Assembly (NCBI GenBank): GCA_937892405.1
Contig: CALAFS010000147.1
Span: 1 to 12,332, forward strand
Direction: 5' to 3'
Origin: an uncultured Clostridia bacterium
GTDB lineage: Bacteria; Bacillota; Clostridia; Oscillospirales; CAG-272
Length of the DNA: 12,332 nt
In this document: piece by piece, positions 1 through 7,127 of the stretch
How positions within the stretch are numbered: the first letter of the stretch is position 1
Layout: every line of letters starts with the position of its first letter
Notes under the pieces: model-generated
Told to the model about the DNA's origin: nothing
Seen by the model: only the letters and a program-made list of their open reading frames with translations
Databases searched by the model: none
Made by a program: the position numbers and the translations under genes

Positions 1-31
1 ATGGTGCGTCTTGCCGAATAGATAACTTCAT
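1..31 (-). CDS. Probable N-terminus of a GNAT-family N-acetyltransferase (partial, runs off left edge)
   Basis: An ATG on the minus strand at 31-29 opens a frame reading MKLSIRQDAP before the window ends. It follows the NUDIX stop codon by 8 bases, and a GAGG element sits just upstream of the ATG, inside the end of the NUDIX gene. The short peptide resembles the usual first beta strand of GNAT acetyltransferases (a basic, hydrophobic start ending in R-x-x-x-x-D/E). Only ten residues are visible, so the family call is a pattern impression. The close spacing suggests co-transcription with the NUDIX gene. It could also be a chance frame. Confidence 0.4.
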   Translation of the reverse strand, partial: MKLSIRQDAP

Positions 32-39
32 ATTCCTCG

Positions 40-510
40 TTATTCATCGGCAGAGAACTCCAGAGTATGCGAGATCAGCGTATCTCCCCGGTAGATCAGC
101 TTCAAGGAGAAAAAGCGCTTTTCCGTATCGAGAAGGGAGAGAAAGAGTCTGTCGCCTTCCCAGAGTGCGAGATCATACACAAGGCGTTTATCCACCCATG
201 CAAGCTCTCCTTCGTCGCAGGTCTCCGACAGACAGCCGTCGAAACGGTCGGCAGTGAAGAGGTGCATATATTCGGTTTCACCGCCTTCGGAGACAAAGGT
301 GATGATCCCGCGATAGAAAGGGGAAATCAGCGTCAGTCCCGTCTTTCCCGAACCCTCGGGGCGGACACAGTCAAAAGGGGACTCTCCCGCCTCGAACTTG
401 CCGCCGATGCCGATCCATTTGTCATGGTTGATATCCTGTTTTTTCTTCGTGCGGTGAAGCATCAGATACTTCCCGTCCCGCTCGATGTAGCATAGCGTTG
501 TCTGAATCAT
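40..510 (-). CDS. NUDIX hydrolase, MutT/8-oxo-dGTP diphosphatase-like, with damaged catalytic box
   Basis: The protein has 156 residues, the normal length for small MutT-like NUDIX hydrolases, which split nucleoside diphosphate-X substrates such as 8-oxo-dGTP. Family features are the N-terminal strand IQTTLCYIERDGKYLMLHR, a DKWIGIGGKFEAGE segment (residues 30-43), and a C-terminal half with LWEGD and FFSLKL that matches Firmicute 8-oxo-dGTP diphosphatases. The start was placed at the ATG at 510 because GGGAGG lies 5 bases upstream (521-516); the frame stays open 17 codons further without a better site. The NUDIX box should read G-x5-E-x7-R-E-U-x-E-E-x-G-U. Here the R-E-U-x-E-E part is P51-E52-G53-S54-G55-K56, so the Arg and both metal-binding Glu are gone, while the flanks (GGKFEAGES before, TGLTL after) are normal. 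As written the enzyme is probably inactive. Two compensating indels, real or sequencing errors, are a likely cause. Substrate is inferred. Confidence 0.85.
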   Translation of the reverse strand: MIQTTLCYIERDGKYLMLHRTKKKQDINHDKWIGIGGKFEAGESPFDCVRPEGSGKTGLTLISPFYRGIITFVSEGGETEYMHLFTADRFDGCLSETCDEGELAWVDKRLVYDLALWEGDRLFLSLLDTEKRFFSLKLIYRGDTLISHTLEFSADE

Positions 511-532
511 AGCCGCCTCCCGTTTTGTCTTC

Positions 533-561
533 ATTGTAGCACAAAAAACGGGGAAAAGCAA
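533..561 (-). promoter_or_regulatory. Promoter of the NUDIX gene
   Basis: On the minus strand TTGCTT (561-556) and TACAAT (538-533) are separated by 17 bases. TG one base before the -10 gives an extended -10 (TGCTACAAT). The expected transcription start is near 526, leaving a leader of about 16 bases that contains the GGGAGG ribosome site. Two bases deviate from the -35 consensus. The region is divergent to the MarR promoter. Confidence 0.6.
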
Positions 562-624
562 GAGTCTCTTCTATACCGTCTGTCAAAAAATATTAAATAT
601 ATGTGAATCTTTCCGTTTCACCCC

Positions 625-652
625 TTGACATTTTTTTGAAATCGGATATAAT
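625..652 (+). promoter_or_regulatory. Near-perfect sigma-A promoter of the MarR-ABC operon
   Basis: TTGACA (625-630) and TATAAT (647-652) are both exact consensus hexamers, with a 16-base spacer. The expected start of transcription is near 659, giving a leader of about 45 bases. Such a strong promoter is consistent with an operon normally held off by a repressor; the palindromes at 650-682 overlap its -10 and start site. Confidence 0.85.
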
Positions 653-682
653 AATTAAGTGCTTAATAATTAAGTTGTTAAT
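650..682 (+). promoter_or_regulatory. Two tandem palindromes, candidate MarR operator
   Basis: Two 18-base copies of a motif occur with 15-base periodicity (650-667 and 665-682), sharing AAT. The pattern is AATAATTAAGT, two variable bases, then TTAAT. The first copy contains a perfect inverted repeat, ATTAAG-TG-CTTAAT (654-667). The second, ATTAAG-TT-GTTAAT (669-682), has one arm mismatch. They lie on the -10 and start site and before the regulator gene, the standard place for an autoregulatory MarR-family site. Binding is inferred from position and symmetry only. Confidence 0.65.
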
Positions 683-704
683 CATCAAAAAGAAAGGAGA
701 AACG

Positions 705-1169
705 ATGAAGGAAGAACTGGTTTCCCGTGCGATCGCCGGCATGATCACCACCGACCGCATGCACAAGTCGATGATTGACGCGAAGATCAACGACATCGGG
801 CTGCACAGGGGACAGCATTTTATTCTGATGCACATCGCCGAGGAAGGCGCGCTCGCTTCGCAAAAGGAAATTGCCGAGCGGTTCAACATTTCGCAGGCGG
901 CAGTGACCGGTGCCTTGCGGAAGCTCGAGACCGACGGCTACATATCCCGATCTCTCGGGGAAGACAACCGTTACAACCGGATTGAGATCACCGAAAAAGG
1001 AAGGGAAATGGTCGAGCGTTCGCGAAAGCTTTTCCGCGAGACCGACAGATACCTCTTCTCGGGGTTCACGGAAGAAGAGCTTCTCGACTATATCTCCTGT
1101 CTTGAGAAAATCCGGGCAAACATTGAAAGCTATCGCAAATGCTGCGGTAGCGGAAAGGAAAATTTATGA
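705..1169 (+). CDS. MarR-family winged-helix transcriptional regulator
   Basis: The protein has 154 residues, the usual MarR size. MarR proteins are dimeric DNA-binding repressors that often release DNA when they bind a small aromatic or drug-like ligand. The winged-helix core runs from about residue 33 to 100: a GLHRGQHFILMHI helix, a helix-turn-helix at about 53-75 (QKEIAERFNISQAAVTGALRKLE), and a wing around 80-97 (SLGEDNRYNRIEIT, the D-x-R...LT type). Helices at both ends form the expected dimer interface. The start was set at ATG 705 because AAAGGAG (693-699) lies 5 bases upstream; the frame is open further up, but that DNA holds the promoter and operator. Its stop overlaps the next start (ATGA at 1166-1169), so it is translationally coupled to the first ABC transporter. 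It probably represses its own operon. The inducer is unknown. Confidence 0.93.
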   Translation: MKEELVSRAIAGMITTDRMHKSMIDAKINDIGLHRGQHFILMHIAEEGALASQKEIAERFNISQAAVTGALRKLETDGYISRSLGEDNRYNRIEITEKGREMVERSRKLFRETDRYLFSGFTEEELLDYISCLEKIRANIESYRKCCGSGKENL

Positions 1170-2899
1170 AACGATGGTATAAGTACATCAAACCCTATCT
1201 GCCGTTTTTCATACTCGGACCGATCTGCATGATCGTTGAGGTCGTCGGAGAAGTCGTCATGCCGAAGCTTCTTTCGATCGTCATCAACGACGCGAACGCC
1301 GGCACCCTCACGGTGGGCGGCAGTCTCGGCGTCTGCGCTCTGATGGTGCTGACGGCACTTCTTATGATGGCGGGCGGCGTCGGTGGCGCTTACTTCGGCG
1401 CAAAGGCATCGGTCAACTTCGCGACCGATCTCCGTCAGGACGCCTATAACAAGATTCAGAAGTATTCGTTTGCCAATATTGATAAATTCTCGTCCGGTTC
1501 TCTTGTGACGAGACTGACGAACGATGTCACGCAGCTGCAGAACTTCGTCAACATGCTTCTCCGCATGGCATTGCGTGCTCCCGGCATGATGATCGGCGGT
1601 TTGATTATGGCGATCGCGCTGAAGCCCTCGCTTTCCGTTGTCTTCGCGGTTGTCATTCCGCTTCTGCTTCTGACGCTCGGTTTCATCATTTCGAGAGGCT
1701 ATCCGCATTTCAATAAGATGCAGAAGAAGATCGACAATCTGAACTCCACCGTGCAGGAAAACATCACCAATGTCAGAGTTGTCAAGTCCTTTGTCAGAGA
1801 AGACAGGGAAATCGAAAAGTTCGGAAAAGCCAACAGCGAACTGAAAGACGCCGGCATGAGCGCCATGCGTATCATGATCTTTATCATGCCCGTCATGAAC
1901 CTCTTCATGTACGCCACGACGATCGCGGTAATCTGGTTCGGCCACGGGATCGTTCTGGACGGCGGGATGCAGATCGGAGATCTCTCCGCGTTCATTACTT
2001 ATGTTTCTCAGATTCTTTCCTCTCTGATGATGGTCGCCATGCTCTTCATGATCTCCTCCCGTGCTATGGCATCGGGCAAGCGTATCTGTGAGGTGCTGGA
2101 CGAAAAGCTCGACCTCGACGACGCGGATGCGAAGAACCCCGACCTCACGGTAAAGGAAGGAAAGATCGAATTTCGCGATGTCTCCTTCCGCTATTTCAAG
2201 AACAGCGAGGAAAAGGTTCTCGACGATATCAACCTGACGATCAATCCCGGTGAGACCGTCGGCATTATCGGATCTACCGGTTGCGGAAAGACAACGCTTG
2301 TCTCTCTGATCGCGCGTCTTTATGACGCGGACAGCGGAGAGGTGCTGGTCGACGATGTGAATGTCAAGGACTATTCGCTTTACCACCTGCGCGAAGGAAT
2401 CGGTATGGTTCTTCAAAAGAATGTGTTATTTGCAGGCAGTATCGCGGAAAATCTCCGTTGGGGAGATGAAAACGCGAGCGACGACGAGGTGCGTCGCGCG
2501 GCGGAATACGCCGCGGCGGATAAGTTTGTCACCGCTTTTGCCGACGGATACGACACCATGCTTGAAAAAGGCGGTGCGAATGTTTCCGGCGGTCAGAAAC
2601 AGCGTCTTTGCATTGCCCGTGCACTTCTGAAAAGGCCGAAGGTGCTGATCCTCGACGACTCGACGAGCGCCGTGGATACGGCGACCGAGGCACAGATCCG
2701 CAAGTCCTTCTCGGAGGATCTTGCCGGCTGTACGAAACTTATTATCGCCCAGAGAATCTCCTCGGTGAAAGATGCCGATAAGATCGTGGTGATGAACGAA
2801 GGAAAAATCACGGGTATCGGCACGCACGAAGAGCTTCTTCGCGATAACACCGAGTATCAGGAAATCTGCTATTCTCAGCAGGATAAGAAGGAGGCGTGA
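1166..2899 (+). CDS. ABC exporter half-transporter with degenerate ATPase site (TM287/LmrC/BmrC-like subunit)
   Basis: The protein has 577 residues: an N-terminal type I exporter membrane domain (about residues 1-310, six predicted helices) and a C-terminal nucleotide-binding domain. Visible motifs are Walker A GSTGCGKT (369-376, Lys375), Q-loop Gln417, ABC signature VSGGQ (473-477) and Walker B VLILDD (493-498). The catalytic Glu after Walker B is Asp498 and the switch His is Gln529 (IIAQRIS). These are the hallmarks of the non-hydrolysing subunit in heterodimeric exporters; from memory, the T. maritima TM287 protein shows the same Asp and Gln changes. The signature here is intact, so it would complete the active site of its partner. 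The start overlaps the MarR stop by 4 bases, with AAGGA about 7 bases upstream inside marR. It should act at the cytoplasmic membrane as a drug or lipid exporter; the substrate is not readable from the sequence. Confidence 0.95.
   Translation: MKRWYKYIKPYLPFFILGPICMIVEVVGEVVMPKLLSIVINDANAGTLTVGGSLGVCALMVLTALLMMAGGVGGAYFGAKASVNFATDLRQDAYNKIQKYSFANIDKFSSGSLVTRLTNDVTQLQNFVNMLLRMALRAPGMMIGGLIMAIALKPSLSVVFAVVIPLLLLTLGFIISRGYPHFNKMQKKIDNLNSTVQENITNVRVVKSFVREDREIEKFGKANSELKDAGMSAMRIMIFIMPVMNLFMYATTIAVIWFGHGIVLDGGMQIGDLSAFITYVSQILSSLMMVAMLFMISSRAMASGKRICEVLDEKLDLDDADAKNPDLTVKEGKIEFRDVSFRYFKNSEEKVLDDINLTINPGETVGIIGSTGCGKTTLVSLIARLYDADSGEVLVDDVNVKDYSLYHLREGIGMVLQKNVLFAGSIAENLRWGDENASDDEVRRAAEYAAADKFVTAFADGYDTMLEKGGANVSGGQKQRLCIARALLKRPKVLILDDSTSAVDTATEAQIRKSFSEDLAGCTKLIIAQRISSVKDADKIVVMNEGKITGIGTHEELLRDNTEYQEICYSQQDKKEA
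2888..2894 (+). promoter_or_regulatory. Ribosome binding site that sets the start of the second ABC gene
   Basis: AAGGAGG is a full Shine-Dalgarno core. It is 7 bases before the ATG at 2902 but only 1 base before the in-frame GTG at 2896. The ATG is therefore the start, leaving a 2-base gap after the TGA of the first transporter. Confidence 0.85.
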
Positions 2900-2901
2900 G
2901 T

Positions 2902-4866
2902 ATGGCAAGATCACTTTCCGAATTGCAAAAACAATACAACAGCATGGGCAAAGACGGGAAGCGCGGCGGCGGTCGCGGCCACGGTCCCGGAGGTCCCCGT
3001 ATTCACGGCGGAGGGAAGCCGAAGAATGTCGGTGCCACCGTAAAGCGCCTGCTCCATTATGTCGGCGTTTATAAAGTCCGTCTGATCCTTGTCTTTCTTT
3101 CCATGATCCTGCATACGGTCTTCTACCTTTGCGGGTCCTATCTGATCGCTCCGATCATCAACCGTATCACCTTAGCGGTGAACCCCTCTGCCGTGATCGT
3201 GCCGAGTGCGATCGAGAAGGTGGCGGACCGCGTTATCGAGGCATTCGTCTCCCTGCCGTTCATTTCCTCCCTGATGGGGACGACGGCGTCCGCTGTGACG
3301 GTTTATGTCTTTACGGCGCTTCTGATTCTGGCGGTGGTATATTTCCTTGCCGCTTTCACGAACTACCTCCAGTCGCGCCTGATGCTTGATGTCACGCAGA
3401 ACTCCATCGAAAAGATCCGTTACGATCTCTTCACGAAGATGCAGTCTCTCCCCGTCCGCTATTACGACGCGAACCCGACGGGTGAGGTGATGAGCCGTTA
3501 CACCAACGATATTGATAACATTGATACCATGCTCTCGAACTCTCTGACCTCCATTGTCAGCGGGGTTATCACATTGATCGGTACCTTCATCTTCATGCTG
3601 ACGACGAATATCTATCTGACGCTGATTACCATTGCCTTTATTCCGATCTTCATCTTCGGCGGCGGCGTGATCGGTAAACGCTCGTCGAAGTATTATATCG
3701 GACAGCAGGCGGCGCTCGGCGCCGTGAACGGCTATATCGAGGAGACCGTGGCAGGCCAGAAGGTCATCAAGGTCTTCAACCACGAAGAGACCTGTATGGA
3801 AGAATTCGGTACACTGAACGAAGATCTTCGCGACAAACAGTTTTACGCACAGTTCTTCGGCGGCATTATGGGTCCTATCATGGGCAATACGAGCCAGGTC
3901 AGCTATGCGCTGACGGTCGGTATCGGCGGTGTCCTTATGTGCACGAGCGGACTGACCCCCGGTGCACTGACTGTCTTTGCCGGCTATTCCAAGCAGTTCT
4001 CCATGCCCATCAACCAGATTTCTATGCAGATGTCGACGATCTTCGCGGCGCTTGCCGGAGCGGAGCGTGTGTTCGGTGTCATGGATGAGAAACCCGAGAC
4101 GCCCGACGAACCCGATGCCGTGGAGACGCCGATCACCGGCGATGTCGTTTTGAATGATGTCACCTTCGGTTATGTCCCCGGGAAAACCATTCTGAAAAAC
4201 ATAACGCTTTATGCACATCCGGGACAGAAGATCGCGTTCGTCGGTTCGACCGGCGCGGGAAAAACCACGATTACAAACCTGCTGAACCGCTTCTACGATA
4301 TCGACTCAGGCGAAATCACGATCGATGGCGTTCCCCTGAAGCATTATAAGCGCGACTATCTCCGCGAGAACATTGCCATGGTACTTCAGGATACCCACCT
4401 CTTTACGGGCACCGTAAGGGAGAATATCCGCTACGGCAGACTTGATGCCACGGACGAAGAGGTTATCGAGGCGGCAAAGACCGCAAGCGCACACAGCTTT
4501 ATCATGCGTCTTGAGCACGGTTATGACACGGTGCTGGAAGGAGACGGCGCGAACCTTTCGCAGGGACAGCGTCAGCTTCTGAACATCGCGCGTGCCGCAC
4601 TTTCCAAGGCACCGATCCTCGTCCTCGATGAGGCGACCTCCTCGGTCGATACCAGAACCGAGCGTCATATCGAGCACGGTATGGATCGCCTGATGAAGAA
4701 CCGCACGACCTTTGTCATCGCACACCGTCTCTCCACGGTCAGAAACGCGGATGCCATCATGGTGCTCGAAAAGGGAGAGATCATCGAGCGCGGAAACCAC
4801 GAATCTCTTCTTGCCGAGAAGGGAAGATATTACGAACTTTATACCGGCAAAAAAGAACTGGATTAA
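2902..4866 (+). CDS. ABC exporter half-transporter with catalytic ATPase site (TM288/LmrD/BmrD-like subunit)
   Basis: The protein has 654 residues, longer than its partner because of two additions: a Gly/Arg/His-rich cytoplasmic N-terminal stretch (about residues 16-42) before the first membrane helix (about 58-84), and a loop of about 40 residues between helices 1 and 2 (about 88-130). The nucleotide-binding domain has Walker A GSTGAGKT (448-455, Lys454), Q-loop Gln496, signature LSQGQ (552-556), Walker B LVLDE with catalytic Glu577, and switch His608 (IAHRLS). The signature is the altered LSQGQ form rather than LSGGQ. This complements the partner exactly: one composite ATP site is canonical, the other degenerate on both sides. 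The two proteins therefore very likely form an obligate heterodimeric exporter. The gene ends directly at a terminator. With an upstream MarR regulator, multidrug or antimicrobial export is the best guess; the substrate is unknown. Confidence 0.95.
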   Translation: MARSLSELQKQYNSMGKDGKRGGGRGHGPGGPRIHGGGKPKNVGATVKRLLHYVGVYKVRLILVFLSMILHTVFYLCGSYLIAPIINRITLAVNPSAVIVPSAIEKVADRVIEAFVSLPFISSLMGTTASAVTVYVFTALLILAVVYFLAAFTNYLQSRLMLDVTQNSIEKIRYDLFTKMQSLPVRYYDANPTGEVMSRYTNDIDNIDTMLSNSLTSIVSGVITLIGTFIFMLTTNIYLTLITIAFIPIFIFGGGVIGKRSSKYYIGQQAALGAVNGYIEETVAGQKVIKVFNHEETCMEEFGTLNEDLRDKQFYAQFFGGIMGPIMGNTSQVSYALTVGIGGVLMCTSGLTPGALTVFAGYSKQFSMPINQISMQMSTIFAALAGAERVFGVMDEKPETPDEPDAVETPITGDVVLNDVTFGYVPGKTILKNITLYAHPGQKIAFVGSTGAGKTTITNLLNRFYDIDSGEITIDGVPLKHYKRDYLRENIAMVLQDTHLFTGTVRENIRYGRLDATDEEVIEAAKTASAHSFIMRLEHGYDTVLEGDGANLSQGQRQLLNIARAALSKAPILVLDEATSSVDTRTERHIEHGMDRLMKNRTTFVIAHRLSTVRNADAIMVLEKGEIIERGNHESLLAEKGRYYELYTGKKELD

Positions 4867-4911
4867 AAAAACGGTACCCGATACAGGTTTTCTGAGCGGG
4901 TACCGTTTTTT
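4866..4911 (+). terminator. Rho-independent terminator of the MarR-ABC operon
   Basis: An inverted repeat with arms at 4866-4880 and 4897-4911 has a perfect CGGTACCCG/CGGGTACCG stem, a 16-base loop, and A6/T6 tails. It begins at the last base of the ABC stop codon. Because both flanks carry the A/T tract it may stop transcription from either side, fitting the convergent gene arrangement. Confidence 0.9.
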
Positions 4912-4949
4912 GTCTCTTTATAAAGTGCAGGAAAACAATTCGGAAACAG

Positions 4950-4994
4950 AAAAGGGGAGAATGAGCCGCAAGTGTACGGATCATTCTCCCTTTT
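4950..4994 (-). terminator. Terminator of the leftward rpiR-to-ispH/S1 operon
   Basis: Arms at 4950-4964 and 4981-4994 pair as AAAAGGGAGAATGA with its complement, with one extra G bulged in the left arm and a 16-base loop. On the minus strand the hairpin ends in a short T run (TTTTC). It lies about 80 bases past the IspH/S1 stop at 5073. The short T tract makes it a weaker candidate than the neighbouring one. Confidence 0.7.
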
Positions 4995-5072
4995 CACCCT
5001 GTGTTACGGGTTATTTGTAAGATGGTTTTTCCGCCTGTCGGCAGAACCGTTTGGCATAGAGGTAGTGTGAAA

Positions 5073-7127
5073 TCAGATGGATCCCACGATGTAGGGAGCC
5101 ATATCGGCTCTTTCTTCCTCTTCTTTCTTTCTCTCTTCCTCTTCTTCGGCGAGGCGGGCAGCCTTTTCTTCTGCGCGTGCTTTCGCTTCCTCTTCGCGTC
5201 TGGCTTCTTCTTCCAGTGCGCGGATCGAAAGGGCGAGTCTGCGGTTCTCATCGTCGATCTCGGTGATCTTGACATTGACAACCTGTCCGACCGAAAGAAC
5301 ATCGGCAGGGGAGTTGACTCTGTTGATCGAGATACGGGAGATGTGAATCAGACCGTCAACATCGGGATATACCTCGGCGAATGCACCGAAGGGCATGAGA
5401 GAAACGATCTTCGCGGGAACAACATCGCCGACATGATACTTCTGCGTGAACTGGAACCACATGTCGTTTTCCTGCGTCTTGTAGCCGAGGGAAATGCGCT
5501 TCTTTTCGGGGTCAAGCTCCTTGATGAAGACATCAATCTGCTGACCGACACTGACGACCTGCGAGGGATGCTTGATCCGCTTCCAGGAAAGCTCGGAATT
5601 GTGAACCATACCGTCAATACCGCCGATGTCGACAAACGCACCGTAGGGAACAAGGTTCTTGACCGTACCCATGAAGTGCTGACCGACCTCGAGGCTTGCC
5701 CAAATGGCGGCTTCGCGCTCTTTCTTTTCTTCGTTCAGAATAACCTTGATCGAAGCGATGGCTTTCTTCTTGGTTTCGTCGAATTCGATGATCTTGACTT
5801 TCTGCTTCGTTCCGACGAGAACGGTCATGTCACCGTCCTTCGGAATACCGGTCTGCGAGGCGGGGACGAAAACACGGTTGCCCGCGATGTCCATGGTGAC
5901 ACCGCCCTTGACAACGGCGTTTACGACGCCTTCCACGGCTTCACCGTTCTCAAAGGCTTCCTTGAGAACGACCCAGTTCTTGTCTCTGTCGACTCTCTTC
6001 TTCGAGAGCGTGGCGACACCCTTACCGTCTTCGACACGGATAACGAATGCCTCGACCTCATCTCCGACCTTGAACATATCGGAGAGCTTCGCCGACGCGT
6101 CATCAGTGATCTGATCTTTGGAAATGATACCGGTGAACTTCGCGCCGAGATCCAGATAGATCTCCGCGTCGTTGACGGCGTACACGGTACCCTTGACGAT
6201 GTCTCCTGTATGTAAAGTTGTGAGTGATTCCTCCAGCATGGTTGCGAAATTGTTTTCTTGTGCTGTCATTGCGTTAAAAACCTCCGTTATTATCGCGCGG
6301 GGCGTCGAGGCACCCGCGGTGATTCCGATATTTTGATGCACTTTTCCGAAATCGGGGAACACATCGCCCGCCGTCTCGATCCGCACGGTATCGGGACATA
6401 CCGCCCGGCAAAGGTCATAGAGTTTCTGCGTGTTGGAGCTGTTGTGTCCGCCGATCACGATCATCGCGTCGGAGACTGCGGCGATTCTTACCGCTTCCTC
6501 TTGCCTTTTTTCAGTAACACTACATATTGTATCAAAAAAAATCGCGTTTGTATATAGATTTTTCAAAATTTTTTTTATTTTTTTGAATTCGCCCAAATTT
6601 TGCGTGGTTTGCGAGCATAATATGGGTATTTTGCCCTTGAAATCGAGTGCCTTCAGTTCTTCGGGAGAGGAGAACATTGCTTTTTCTCCCTTTGCATAGC
6701 TGATGACGCCCTTTGCCTCCGGGTGATTCGGGTCGGCGTAAAGGAGAAAGAAGGTGTCCTCCCCTGTATTTTCTTCGGCAATTTTCTGCAAACGCTTGAC
6801 ATACGGACATGTCATGTCGACAAGGCGGAAGGCAGGGAATTCTTTCTCCAGACGGCGGAGTGTCGCTTCCTCTTCTTTCGGGATGCCGTGCGTGCGGATG
6901 ATGACGGTTGTGGGATTCTCCCCGCGCGCTCGCAGAAGCGCGGGTACTTCCTCGGGGGTGAGGATTCCGACGCCGCGTGCCGAAAGTCCTTCCGTATACA
7001 CGCGGTTGTGAATCAGCTCTCCGAGCGTATAGACGCCTTCTTTTTCCCGGTCGGCGAGCGCCTCCGTTGCCTCTGCGGCGCGTCGCACCCCGGGGCAGAA
7101 GCCGGCGGATTCCGAGACGCGGATCAT
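5073..7127 (-). CDS. ispH: 4-hydroxy-3-methylbut-2-enyl diphosphate reductase (IspH/LytB) fused to four S1 RNA-binding domains
   Basis: The protein has 684 residues. Residues 1 to about 290 are IspH, the last enzyme of the MEP isoprenoid pathway, which reduces HMBPP to IPP and DMAPP with a 4Fe-4S cluster. All three cluster cysteines are present: Cys11 (GFCPGV), Cys107 (DMTCPYV) and Cys202 (DTICSVT). So are His40 (LIHN), His80 (RTHGIP), the catalytic HPE (His135, Glu137), GGHNSSNT and ITAGASTP. Four S1 (OB-fold) domains follow at about 308-380, 395-463, 482-551 and 567-638. The third and fourth keep the best S1 consensus (YGAFVDIGGIDGMVH and FGAFAEVYPDVDGLIH). A Glu/Arg/Lys-rich probable coiled-coil tail occupies 639-684. 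IspH-S1 fusions are well known in Clostridia, where the S1 part is annotated as ribosomal protein S1; whether it works as true S1 here is inferred. Its ATG overlaps the cmk-plsC stop (ATGA), and no good Shine-Dalgarno is visible, so translation is probably coupled. Confidence 0.95.
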   Translation of the reverse strand: MIRVSESAGFCPGVRRAAEATEALADREKEGVYTLGELIHNRVYTEGLSARGVGILTPEEVPALLRARGENPTTVIIRTHGIPKEEEATLRRLEKEFPAFRLVDMTCPYVKRLQKIAEENTGEDTFFLLYADPNHPEAKGVISYAKGEKAMFSSPEELKALDFKGKIPILCSQTTQNLGEFKKIKKILKNLYTNAIFFDTICSVTEKRQEEAVRIAAVSDAMIVIGGHNSSNTQKLYDLCRAVCPDTVRIETAGDVFPDFGKVHQNIGITAGASTPRAIITEVFNAMTAQENNFATMLEESLTTLHTGDIVKGTVYAVNDAEIYLDLGAKFTGIISKDQITDDASAKLSDMFKVGDEVEAFVIRVEDGKGVATLSKKRVDRDKNWVVLKEAFENGEAVEGVVNAVVKGGVTMDIAGNRVFVPASQTGIPKDGDMTVLVGTKQKVKIIEFDETKKKAIASIKVILNEEKKEREAAIWASLEVGQHFMGTVKNLVPYGAFVDIGGIDGMVHNSELSWKRIKHPSQVVSVGQQIDVFIKELDPEKKRISLGYKTQENDMWFQFTQKYHVGDVVPAKIVSLMPFGAFAEVYPDVDGLIHISRISINRVNSPADVLSVGQVVNVKITEIDDENRRLALSIRALEEEARREEEAKARAEEKAARLAEEEEERKKEEEERADMAPYIVGSI

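Noticed and set aside
603..704. N-terminal extension of the MarR gene from an upstream ATG
   Set aside because: The extra codons overlap the promoter and the palindromes, and no ribosome site precedes them. ATG 705 has AAAGGAG at ideal spacing.
1130..2416. Long open frame (428 codons) on the minus strand, antisense to the first ABC transporter
   Set aside because: The translation is rich in His, Arg, Asp and Glu with no recognisable domain. It lies fully opposite a gene with all ABC motifs, and is a by-product of codon bias.
3172..4218. Open frame of 348 codons antisense to the second ABC transporter
   Set aside because: Low-complexity charged composition, no family motif, and a convincing gene on the other strand.
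5001..6215. Open frame of 404 codons on the plus strand across the S1 domains
   Set aside because: It is antisense to four clear S1 domains. Its Asp/Gly-rich translation matches no fold I know, and it has no promoter of its own.
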